This document shows positions 1 through 4,968 of a stretch of 5,696 bases of DNA, piece after piece. Below the pieces are notes generated by a model. The model did not search any database and had not been told where the DNA came from. It worked only from the letters and a program-made list of their open reading frames with translations. Position 1 is the stretch's first letter, and each line of letters begins with the position of its first letter. The position numbers were made by a program, and so were the translations under genes. The stretch lies in the NCBI GenBank assembly GCA_034434335.1, contig DAOTZS010000272.1:1-5696 (forward strand), in the 5' to 3' direction. This stretch comes from DAOTZS01 sp034434335 (GTDB lineage: Bacteria; Chloroflexota; Anaerolineae; CG2-30-64-16).

Positions 1-639
1 AAGTCTACAATTCTGATGATGACTGCCGGGTTGGAGCCTGTCAGCGAGGGCAGGATCGAGGTGGACGGTCGGTTGGTCAAGGGGCCAGGACCTGACCGGG
101 GGGTGGTCTTCCAATCCTACACGCTGTTCCCCTGGTTGACAGTGAAGGAAAACGTTCGCTTTGCATTGAAGAAGAGCGGCCTGGAGCGGGCACAACAGGA
201 TGAACTGGTGCGTCACCACCTTGAGCTGGTTGGCCTGGCGGATTTCGCCCACGCCATGCCCAATCAGCTATCGGGAGGGATGCGTCAGCGGGTGGCGATT
301 GCCCGCGCCCTGGTCTATCGTCCGCAAATCCTGCTCATGGACGAACCGTTCGGCGCCCTGGATGCCCAAACACGGATGTTGATGCAGGAATTGCTCTTGC
401 AGGTGTGGCAGGCTGAGCGGACCACAGTGCTTTTCGTGACCCATGATGTCGAGGAGGCAATCCTGCTCTCGGATCGCATCTATGTGATGACCGCCCGCCC
501 TGGTCGTATCAAGGCTGAAATAACCGTTGACCTGCCGCGGCCGCGCTCGTTGCTGGAGACCGAAGATATGCCCCGTTTTGCCGAGTTGCGCCGCCAGGTG
601 CTGGCCTTGATCCGCACCGAAGTGGCCCAGCAAGTGTAG
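1..639 (+). CDS. ABC transporter ATP-binding protein, nitrate/sulfonate/taurine type (5' partial)
   Basis: This is the nucleotide-binding subunit of an ABC importer. It would hydrolyse ATP on the cytoplasmic face of the membrane to drive uptake of a small anion or organic solute. The first three codons in the window read K-S-T, the end of Walker A, so the start codon and about 40 N-terminal residues lie upstream. Counting from the first codon, there is a Q-loop (VVFQSYTLFPW, Q38), the ABC signature LSGGMRQR (90-97), Walker B ILLMDE (110-115), the D-loop GALD (118-121) and the switch histidine in FVTHD (H148). The family is suggested by the LFPWLTVKENV segment after the Q-loop and by the tail YVMTARPGRIK followed by a short helical end, as in SsuB/TauB/NrtD-type ATPases. 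All catalytic motifs after Walker A are intact, so the gene looks functional. The substrate cannot be read from this subunit; the permease and binding protein are presumably upstream. The TAG stop abuts the mobile element at 647-853. Confidence 0.93.
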   Translation, partial: KSTILMMTAGLEPVSEGRIEVDGRLVKGPGPDRGVVFQSYTLFPWLTVKENVRFALKKSGLERAQQDELVRHHLELVGLADFAHAMPNQLSGGMRQRVAIARALVYRPQILLMDEPFGALDAQTRMLMQELLLQVWQAERTTVLFVTHDVEEAILLSDRIYVMTARPGRIKAEITVDLPRPRSLLETEDMPRFAELRRQVLALIRTEVAQQV

Positions 640-646
640 CTTGACG
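639..646. repeat. Target-site duplication, left copy (GCTTGACG)
   Basis: This 8-bp direct repeat is identical to 854-861 and brackets the MITE exactly. Removing the element and one copy restores a plausible original junction in which TAG is followed by CTTGACGAGTTGGGG. The two copies are still identical, which suggests a fairly recent insertion. Confidence 0.8.
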
Positions 647-853
647 GTAACTATTCAGGCGGTGACTGGAAGGGCCACGCCGAGGGCTCGCCCGAGGCGT
701 TACCCTTTTAGGGCCTGCGGCCAGCAGTCGGCCTTCGCCGACCTCTCTGGTGCTGCACACATGGAGGGTGTCGGCGGAGGGGCGATCCGGCGGATCGCCC
801 CACCTGGCACGAAGTGCCGAGGGAGGGCGATCTCAATCGGCCTGAATAGTTAC
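647..853. mobile_element. IS66-type MITE (207 bp, non-autonomous)
   Basis: The element begins with GTAACTATTCAGGC (647-660) and ends with its exact reverse complement (840-853), giving perfect 14-bp terminal inverted repeats. It is flanked by a perfect 8-bp direct repeat, GCTTGACG, at 639-646 and 854-861. Ends starting GTAA together with an 8-bp target duplication are the known signature of IS66-family transposition. There is no transposase gene and no convincing open frame inside, so it would have to be moved in trans. The interior holds perfect hairpins at 727-742 (GTCGGC/GCCGAC, loop CTTC), 779-801 (11-bp arms GGGGCGATCCG around one G) and 806-818 (GGCAC/GTGCC, loop GAA). The left target copy shares its first G with the last base of the upstream TAG stop, so the ABC gene was not altered. 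The IS66 assignment rests on ends and duplication length only. Confidence 0.82.
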
Positions 854-861
854 GCTTGACG
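854..861. repeat. Target-site duplication, right copy (GCTTGACG)
   Basis: This is the second copy of the 8-bp duplication, immediately outside the right GTAAC terminal repeat of the element at 647-853. Confidence 0.8.
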
Positions 862-872
862 AGTTGGGGTTT

Positions 873-917
873 GTCCGACCTGCCTCTGCTGCTAGCCTGG
901 CCAAAGCATGGTCGGAC
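873..917. repeat. Interrupted inverted repeat upstream of the small gene
   Basis: GTCCGACC (873-880) and GGTCGGAC (910-917) are perfect 8-bp inverted repeats separated by 29 bp. The right arm ends 14 bp before the -35 box of the promoter proposed at 932-960. It could be a pair of regulator half-sites or a weak stem at the end of the old ABC transcript. No T-tract follows, so it is not an obvious intrinsic terminator. The function is unknown. Confidence 0.35.
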
Positions 918-931
918 GGTTTCAGGGTGAT

Positions 932-960
932 TTGCGTAAATGCCCTGATTCTGGTATGCT
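932..960 (+). promoter_or_regulatory. Candidate extended -10 sigma70-type promoter for the 99-aa gene
   Basis: A -35-like TTGCGT (932-937) sits 17 bp upstream of TATGCT (955-960), which is preceded by TGG, an extended -10 motif. Transcription would start near 967 and give a leader of about 32 nt before the ATG at 999. The -35 match is weak (TTG only). The spacing, the extended -10 and the position directly upstream of a gene are the support. Confidence 0.45.
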
Positions 961-998
961 GAAATCCTCACCATTGGCTCGCGAAAGGGCACCTCTTC

Positions 999-1298
999 AT
1001 GGTTAAGTTGCTGATGAGCTGGGATATCAAGGCAGGTTACGAACAGCCGTACTTTGAGTTTGTGATGCAGGAGTTCGCGCCGGGCCTGATGCGGTTGGGG
1101 TTGCAGCCGACTGAAGCTTGGTACACGGTCTACGGCAAGGGTCCCCAGATGCTTACCGGCGCTGTAACCCATGATCTGGAGACAATGCGGAGTATCTTGA
1201 GAAGCGAGGAGTGGCGTCAGCTTTGCGAACGCTTGAAACAGTTTGTTTCCGGCTTCAGCTATAAGGTCGTGCACGCCACCGGCAGATTCCAGCTCTAG
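999..1298 (+). CDS. Small conserved protein of unknown function, probable alpha/beta ferredoxin-like fold
   Basis: The gene encodes 99 residues with no signal peptide and no membrane segment, so the product is probably cytoplasmic. The pattern reads as strand (VKLLMSWDI, 2-10), helix (YEQPYFEFVMQEFAPGLMRLG, about 14-34), strands around the aromatic stretch TEAWYTVYGKGPQMLTGAV (about 38-56), an amphipathic helix (about 59-83) and a final strand ending GRFQL. That order resembles small dimeric alpha-beta-barrel proteins, but no catalytic motif is evident and no family can be named from sequence alone. The ATG start is supported by an AAAGGG stretch about 9 bp upstream and by the candidate promoter at 932-960. 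It is transcribed as a single gene and ends 8 bp before the end of the convergent serine hydrolase gene. Smooth codon use and a foldable protein make it a real gene; its role is unknown. Confidence 0.8.
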   Translation: MVKLLMSWDIKAGYEQPYFEFVMQEFAPGLMRLGLQPTEAWYTVYGKGPQMLTGAVTHDLETMRSILRSEEWRQLCERLKQFVSGFSYKVVHATGRFQL

Positions 1299-1306
1299 GC
1301 GCGGGA

Positions 1307-2062
1307 TCAGCGCTTATCGGTCCCCAGCAGCAAGGGGCCCAGCACATCGAGAACCCCATACACCTCCTGTTCGTCCCGCACATTCTGGGTCAACAGGAAC
1401 AGGTCCGCCTCGCTGGTATATCCCCAGTCGTGCAACACCCCCTCGATTGAGCCGGTCTTGTGGTAGAAGAGAACGGTGTCGCGGGGTATGTTGCGCAGCC
1501 AGAGGCCGGCATCGGTGTTGGCCAGGAACATTGGTTCGACCCAGGCTCGCTCGGCTTCGCTCAGTTCGTCCCGCAGGCGGAAAAGGTGAATGCAGTCGCG
1601 GGCTGAAACCCAGTTCTCTCGCCCGGCGGCCCGCGCCTGATAGTCCATCAGCTTGCGCTCTATACGGCTGTCCTGCAGGCCCAGGGGGCCGCGAAAGATG
1701 GCATTGAGTCGCTCAATGCCAATGCGCCGGATCACCAGGTTGGTGCACAGATTGTCTGAAAGCGCGATCATGAGTAGAAGCACATCGTGGAATGGCAATC
1801 GCCGGCTGCGCAACAGCCACGACAGCCCAGCCCCCTGCACCTGCGGCTCCAGGTCCAGCTCGCAGATTTCATCGCGGTTTACTTTGCCCATCCGCTCGAG
1901 GTACACCCACGCGAACAGGATCGGCACCTTGATGAGCGAAGCGGATTTGAACAGCTCACAGTTGTGGAAGAATAGCGGCTCCTGCCCCAACCGGCGGTAG
2001 TAAAACGCGTAGTCGCAGGTGAGCCGGGCTAACTGCTCCGCGATAGTTTCCTCGATGGACAT
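1307..2062 (-). CDS. Class A beta-lactamase-like serine hydrolase, lacking the general-base motif
   Basis: The product has 251 residues from the ATG at 2062. The penicillin-binding-fold motifs appear in order: S42-L-I-K45 (nucleophile and its lysine, in KSASLIKVPI), S102-D-N104 (in IALSDNLCTN) and K202-T-G204 (in YHKTGSIEG). The E-x-x-L-N loop that carries the deacylating glutamate of true class A beta-lactamases is not present; the equivalent stretch reads RKLMDYQARAAGREN. No signal peptide or lipobox is visible, so a periplasmic or extracytoplasmic place is not supported. Relatives of this type are usually annotated only as serine hydrolases, and a real antibiotic-resistance role is unlikely. 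The ATG at 2062 is chosen because GGGAG lies 5 bp upstream. A GTG at 2068 would extend the protein by two residues but would overlap that ribosome site. The likely promoter is at 2264-2292, giving a long hairpin-rich leader. Confidence 0.88.
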   Translation of the reverse strand: MSIEETIAEQLARLTCDYAFYYRRLGQEPLFFHNCELFKSASLIKVPILFAWVYLERMGKVNRDEICELDLEPQVQGAGLSWLLRSRRLPFHDVLLLMIALSDNLCTNLVIRRIGIERLNAIFRGPLGLQDSRIERKLMDYQARAAGRENWVSARDCIHLFRLRDELSEAERAWVEPMFLANTDAGLWLRNIPRDTVLFYHKTGSIEGVLHDWGYTSEADLFLLTQNVRDEQEVYGVLDVLGPLLLGTDKR

Positions 2063-2065
2063 GGT

Positions 2066-2071
2066 CACTCC
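2066..2071 (-). promoter_or_regulatory. Ribosome binding site deciding the hydrolase start
   Basis: On the minus strand the sequence reads CTGGGAGTGACCATG. GGGAG is spaced 5 bases from the ATG at 2062 and directly abuts or overlaps the upstream GTG, which favours the ATG. Confidence 0.6.
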
Positions 2072-2080
2072 CAGAAAGCT

Positions 2081-2205
2081 GCCCCGAGCTGAAGCTCTGG
2101 GCTGAAAGGACGAAGCCCTACGGGCTGGTCCTGCCTATGGCCGCTGCCTGTGGCAGCGGCCGCAGGCCCCCCATGACGGGGGGCAGGCTAGCCCCGACAG
2201 GGGCT
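2081..2205. repeat. Run of five consecutive GC-rich hairpins in the hydrolase leader
   Basis: There are five stem-loops in 125 bp with almost no spacer. H1 is 2081-2102 (GCCC and GAGCT arms with one mismatch). H2 is 2107-2132 (outer AGGAC/GTCCT, inner AGCCC/GGGCT). H3 is 2139-2161, a perfect 10-bp stem GGCCGCTGCC with loop TGT. H4 is 2166-2184, a perfect 7-bp stem GCCCCCC with loop ATGAC. H5 is 2190-2205, a perfect 6-bp stem AGCCCC with loop GACA. The stems differ in sequence, so this is not a simple tandem repeat. GC-rich sequence capable of further pairing continues to about 2247. If the minus-strand promoter at 2264-2292 is right, all five lie in the 5' leader of the serine hydrolase mRNA. 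The function is unknown; this may be a structured leader or a REP-like palindromic cluster. Confidence 0.7.
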
Positions 2206-2263
2206 TTGCTCTCTCAGCGCGGGGGGTCAGCCCCGGCCCCCATCGCGGCCTGAGGTGGGCCTG

Positions 2264-2292
2264 ATTGTAGCACGGCTGGCTGGTGCGGGCAA
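2264..2292 (-). promoter_or_regulatory. Candidate extended -10 promoter for the serine hydrolase gene
   Basis: On the minus strand, TTGCCC (2292-2287) lies 17 bp from TACAAT (2269-2264), and TGC directly precedes the -10 box, an extended -10 motif. The -10 box matches the consensus at five of six bases. Transcription would start near 2257 and give a leader of about 195 nt that contains the hairpin run. Confidence 0.55.
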
Positions 2293-2336
2293 AAGGCAAC
2301 CAACCACCGAGATACAATGGTAGCGTTGAGCAAGGT

Positions 2337-2365
2337 TTCGCTGGTGCTGTTGCCTGTGTTATACT
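2337..2365 (+). promoter_or_regulatory. Candidate extended -10 promoter for the EamA-DUF58 operon
   Basis: TATACT (2360-2365, five of six consensus bases) is preceded by TGT, an extended -10 motif. A weak -35, TTCGCT (2337-2342), is at 17-bp spacing. Transcription would begin near 2372, leaving about 60 nt before the GTG chosen as the transporter start. It is divergent from the promoter at 2264-2292, the two -10 boxes being about 90 bp apart. Confidence 0.5.
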
Positions 2366-2432
2366 TTCTCACAGCTCGGGCTTACCCAGGCCTGGAATCA
2401 CGGACAGAGGTTCGTCAACGGGCTACGATACA

Positions 2433-3344
2433 GTGAACAGGACAGCGCGCGGCTACGTGATGGTGCTGGTGGCTGCGACTTTGTGGGCTTCCATCGGCGT
2501 CTTCTACAAGTTCCTGATAGATGGCTTCGGGCTGACACCTCTGGCCGCCGCGACGCTGCGAGCCAGCGTAGGGGGGATGATCCTGTTGGTGGGGCTGCTG
2601 GCGTTGCAGGTGGACCTGCACGTGCCGCGGCGCGACTGGCCTGGATTCCTGGCCTATGGGCTGTTTGGGGTGGCCACGTTCTTCATCGCCTACGTCAATG
2701 CTATCCACCTGACCGGGGTGGCGGTGGCGGCGGTTCTGATGTATACCGCGCCCGCCTGGGTGGCGGTTATCTCGTGGCGCTGGCTGGGTGAACGGCTGCA
2801 GCCGCGCGGAGTAATAGCGCTGGGCCTGGCGCTAACGGGCGCGGCGCTGGTGGCGCGCATCTATCGCCCCGGGCTCCTGCGCCTGAACTGGCTGGGAGTC
2901 CTGGCCGGCATGGCCGCAGGGCTGACCTATGGGCTATACAGCGTGTTCAATAAGGTGTTGGTGCGACGCAATCGGCCCTGGGTTGTGCAGGTATACGGCC
3001 TGCTCATCGGCGCGGGGGTTCTGTTCCTGTTGGTGCCCAAACAGCAGTTGCTGGCCGGCTGGGGGTCGCCCACTGCCATCGCGCTGGTGATCGGCATGGG
3101 GATCGTGCCTACGCTGTTGGCCAGCATGGCTTACGCCATTGGGGTGCAATGGGTGCCGGTGAGCCTGGCAGCCATTGTGGCCACCCTGGAGCCGGCAGTG
3201 GCCACGGTTTTCGGCTATCTGTTCTTCGGTGAGCGCCTGGAACCACTTCAGTTGGCTGGCGCGGCGTGTATCCTGAGCGCGGTGTTGCTATTACGGCCTG
3301 GTGGGGAAGGCCAGGCCGTTGGTGTGCCGGACGAGGAAGTATGA
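2433..3344 (+). CDS. EamA-family (drug/metabolite transporter superfamily) inner-membrane permease
   Basis: The product has 303 residues from the GTG at 2433, the usual length for this family. It should span the membrane about ten times as two homologous five-helix EamA repeats, roughly residues 7-141 and 152-288. Each repeat ends in the family pattern of a proline-containing helix followed by a Gly-Glu-Arg turn: YTAPAWVAVISWRWLGERL (about 104-122) and LEPAVATVFGYLFFGERL (about 252-269). The charged tail GVPDEEV should be cytoplasmic. Such proteins export or exchange metabolites, amino acids or drugs; the substrate cannot be predicted. The frame is open back to a GTG at 2283, but that start lies upstream of the promoter at 2337-2365 and would add about 50 polar, non-family residues. 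The 2433 start gives a short basic N-terminus (MNRTARGY) before helix 1. Its ribosome site is poor, so the start is uncertain. The stop overlaps the next gene by 4 bp. Confidence 0.88.
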   Translation: MNRTARGYVMVLVAATLWASIGVFYKFLIDGFGLTPLAAATLRASVGGMILLVGLLALQVDLHVPRRDWPGFLAYGLFGVATFFIAYVNAIHLTGVAVAAVLMYTAPAWVAVISWRWLGERLQPRGVIALGLALTGAALVARIYRPGLLRLNWLGVLAGMAAGLTYGLYSVFNKVLVRRNRPWVVQVYGLLIGAGVLFLLVPKQQLLAGWGSPTAIALVIGMGIVPTLLASMAYAIGVQWVPVSLAAIVATLEPAVATVFGYLFFGERLEPLQLAGAACILSAVLLLRPGGEGQAVGVPDEEV

Positions 3345-4657
3345 CCATCGGAAATGGTGCGGGGGTTACCAGCCGCCTGCGCCCCACCAGCTTGTTGCCA
3401 TTCATGGTGTGGGCAGGGCTGCTCTTCCTTCACCTGACCAGCCCCTCGCAGGTGTCAAGTGCGCTGTTGGTCGGGCTAAGCGCCATGTTGCTGGTCGCAT
3501 ATGCCTGGGCGCGCTCATTGCGCGACCGGGTGACCGGGCAACGCCGGGTGTTCGGCACCTGGGTGGTGGCGGGGGATCAGTTGCGCGAGCAGTTCACCCT
3601 GGTTAACGATGGCTGGCTGCCGGTCCTGTGGGCGCAGGTGCGCGACCATTCCGAGGTGCCAGGCTACCGCGCGGACCGGGTGGAGACGGTGGACAGCCAT
3701 GGTGAACGGGTCTGGACCCGAACCGGGACGTGCCAGCGCCGTGGGGTATTCCGCCTGGGGCCGTGGGAACTGCATATGGCCGATCCCCTGGGCTTTTTTG
3801 AGGTGATCCAGCATTACCCAGAGACGACTACAATCATGGTCTACCCACGTGCGGCACACCTGCCGGAGATCGAGTTGCCGCGCGGGCGGGCCCCAGGTCG
3901 CGAGGCCAGCTCGGAACGCTCGGCGATGGAGACTGTGCGGGTGGGCGGGGTGCGACCCTATGTATCGGGCGACAGTTTGAGGCGGGTACACTGGCGGGCA
4001 ACCGCGCATCACGACAGGTTGATGGTGCGCGAGTTCGACCGCGAGCCGTCTGGGGATGTATGGCTGGTGGTAGACCTGGACGCCGAGGTGCAGGCCGGCC
4101 AGGAGGCCGAAGCTACTCAGGAGTACGCGGTGATCCTGGCAGCTTCGCTGGCAGCTCGGTTTGCCCGCGAAGGCGAGCGGCGGGCCGTGGGCCTCTGCCT
4201 CTCAGGGCAGAGGCCGGTTTTGCTTTCCCCCGCGCGTGGTCAGGCTCAACTTTGGCGCATCCTGGAAGCTCTGGCCACCGCTGAGCCGGCATCTGGTATC
4301 CCGCTCTCTATCCTGCTGGAACAGATCGGCCCCAGCCTGGGCAACGGCCGCACCATAGTCCTGATCACCCCTTCGCAAGATCCGGCCTGGGTTGCACCGC
4401 TGTTGCCGCTGATGGCGCGAGGCAACGCGCCCACAGCTATGCTCCTGGATGCGACGACGTTTACCCCTCCGCGCGGGGAACAGGGCGCCCTGGTTGGCCT
4501 GCGCGGCCTGCTGGCCCAACAGCGTATTCCCAGCTATGTCATCGCCCAGGGGTTCCCCTTCCAGCCCCTGGACCGCATCCGCCGGCAGCGACGGGTCTTC
4601 AAGACGCTGCCCGGCACCGGCCGGGTGATCCAGATGGAAGTGGAAGAGGAAGTGTGA
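3341..4657 (+). CDS. DUF58 domain-containing membrane protein
   Basis: The product has 438 residues. A basic, polar N-terminus is followed by two closely spaced membrane helices (about 17-32 and 37-56), an extracytoplasmic-type beta-rich segment (about 65-190) and the DUF58 hallmark R205-P-Y-V-S-G-D211 followed by R214-R-V-H-W218 and R-E-F at 230-232. A von Willebrand A-like core starts at VWLVVDLDAE (about 240-249), where the metal-site motif is degenerate, as is common in the family. The C-terminal third is a Rossmann-like alpha/beta region. DUF58 proteins are typically encoded with MoxR ATPases and transglutaminase-like proteins and are thought to act in assembly or cell-envelope processes. 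The ATG at 3341 overlaps the upstream TGA as ATGA, with GAGG four bases before it, so translation is probably coupled to the transporter. A longer open frame from 3266 exists but lies within the transporter gene. The end is followed directly by a palindromic repeat. Confidence 0.92.
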   Translation: MTIGNGAGVTSRLRPTSLLPFMVWAGLLFLHLTSPSQVSSALLVGLSAMLLVAYAWARSLRDRVTGQRRVFGTWVVAGDQLREQFTLVNDGWLPVLWAQVRDHSEVPGYRADRVETVDSHGERVWTRTGTCQRRGVFRLGPWELHMADPLGFFEVIQHYPETTTIMVYPRAAHLPEIELPRGRAPGREASSERSAMETVRVGGVRPYVSGDSLRRVHWRATAHHDRLMVREFDREPSGDVWLVVDLDAEVQAGQEAEATQEYAVILAASLAARFAREGERRAVGLCLSGQRPVLLSPARGQAQLWRILEALATAEPASGIPLSILLEQIGPSLGNGRTIVLITPSQDPAWVAPLLPLMARGNAPTAMLLDATTFTPPRGEQGALVGLRGLLAQQRIPSYVIAQGFPFQPLDRIRRQRRVFKTLPGTGRVIQMEVEEEV

Positions 4658-4659
4658 CA

Positions 4660-4690
4660 CTGTAGGGCAAGCTGGAAGCTTGCCCTACAG
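4660..4690. repeat. Palindromic repeat copy 1
   Basis: This is a perfect inverted repeat with 14-bp arms (CTGTAGGGCAAGCT at 4660-4673, complement at 4677-4690) around a GGA loop. It starts 2 bp after the DUF58 stop. It has no T-tract on either strand, so it does not fit a standard intrinsic terminator, though the hairpin could protect the 3' end of the mRNA. It is the first of three related copies. Confidence 0.85.
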
Positions 4691-4696
4691 AGAAGA

Positions 4697-4728
4697 CTGT
4701 AGGGGCAAACTGGAAGCTTGCCCCCTAC
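4697..4728. repeat. Palindromic repeat copy 2 (degenerate)
   Basis: This copy resembles copy 1: CTGTAGGGGCAAACT, GGA, AGCTTGCCCCCTAC. One arm has an A for G change and one C less in the G/C run, so the stem carries a mismatch and a bulge. It lies 6 bp after copy 1. Confidence 0.75.
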
Positions 4729-4954
4729 GCATCAAGTTAAGGAGACCAGTTAGCTGGTCTCTCCTGGAGGTGGAGGCCCTAACCCTCCCCCGCCAGCCCT
4801 GGTAGGGGGCGCGGCAGGGGAGGGTACTCCCACCCGGCCTGCGACCGCCCTCTCCAGTCCTCCCAGCCCTCGCAAGCAGGGCCGGGAGGACAGCGAACGG
4901 GAGCTGTGACCGTTAACTTGATGTCTGTGGGGCAAGCTGGAAGCTTGCCCCCTC
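4699..4954. other. Composite inverted-repeat element between DUF58 and the transglutaminase-type gene
   Basis: The 42-bp ends 4699-4740 and 4913-4954 are inverted repeats that align without gaps at 32 of 42 positions. The inner 11 bp, CATCAAGTTAA (4730-4740) and TTAACTTGATG (4913-4923), are perfect. Each arm contains one copy of the GGGGCAAGCT palindrome. The 172-bp interior holds further stems at 4742-4761 (GAGACCAG, loop TTAG), 4782-4825 (ACCCTCCCC/GGGGAGGGT) and 4857-4891 (GTCCTCCC/GGGAGGAC enclosing GCCCT/AGGGC). No coding frame is convincing. No target duplication is visible around either possible boundary, so it may be a decayed MITE, or a chance nesting of REP-like palindromes around a shorter element with 11-bp ends. 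Confidence 0.5.
4929..4951. repeat. Palindromic repeat copy 3
   Basis: A perfect 10-bp stem GGGGCAAGCT (4929-4938) with loop GGA (4939-4941) and AGCTTGCCCC (4942-4951). It shares arms and loop with copies 1 and 2 and lies 18 bp before the next start codon, so on the mRNA it sits just upstream of the ribosome site GAGAGG (4957-4962). Confidence 0.8.
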
Positions 4955-4968
4955 TTGAGAGGCCAGGT

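Noticed and set aside
641..861. TTGACG in both target-duplication copies as a -35 box
   Set aside because: No -10-like hexamer is present 16-18 bp downstream of either copy.
708..1274. A 188-codon open frame on the minus strand
   Set aside because: It runs through the MITE and antisense across the well-supported 99-aa gene. The translation is rich in Arg, Pro and Gln with no domain character.
1243..1707. A 154-codon open frame on the plus strand
   Set aside because: It is antisense to the serine hydrolase and overlaps the end of the 99-aa gene. The composition (Arg, Pro, Ala, Cys) is typical of a shadow frame in GC-rich DNA.
2190..2210. Plus-strand terminator formed by hairpin H5 and the TTTGCT after it
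   Set aside because: The stem is only 6 bp, the T-run is short, and no plus-strand gene ends upstream of it.
2283..2432. A GTG at 2283 as the transporter start
   Set aside because: It would add about 50 residues that do not look like the family and would lie upstream of the best promoter at 2337-2365.
4660..4690. Intrinsic terminator after the DUF58 gene
   Set aside because: The hairpin is strong, but the bases after it (AGAAGACTG) contain no T-tract, and related copies recur nearby, which fits a palindromic repeat better.
4660..4951. CRISPR array from the three similar palindromes
   Set aside because: Spacing between copies is irregular (6 bp and about 200 bp), the copies are degenerate and there are only three.
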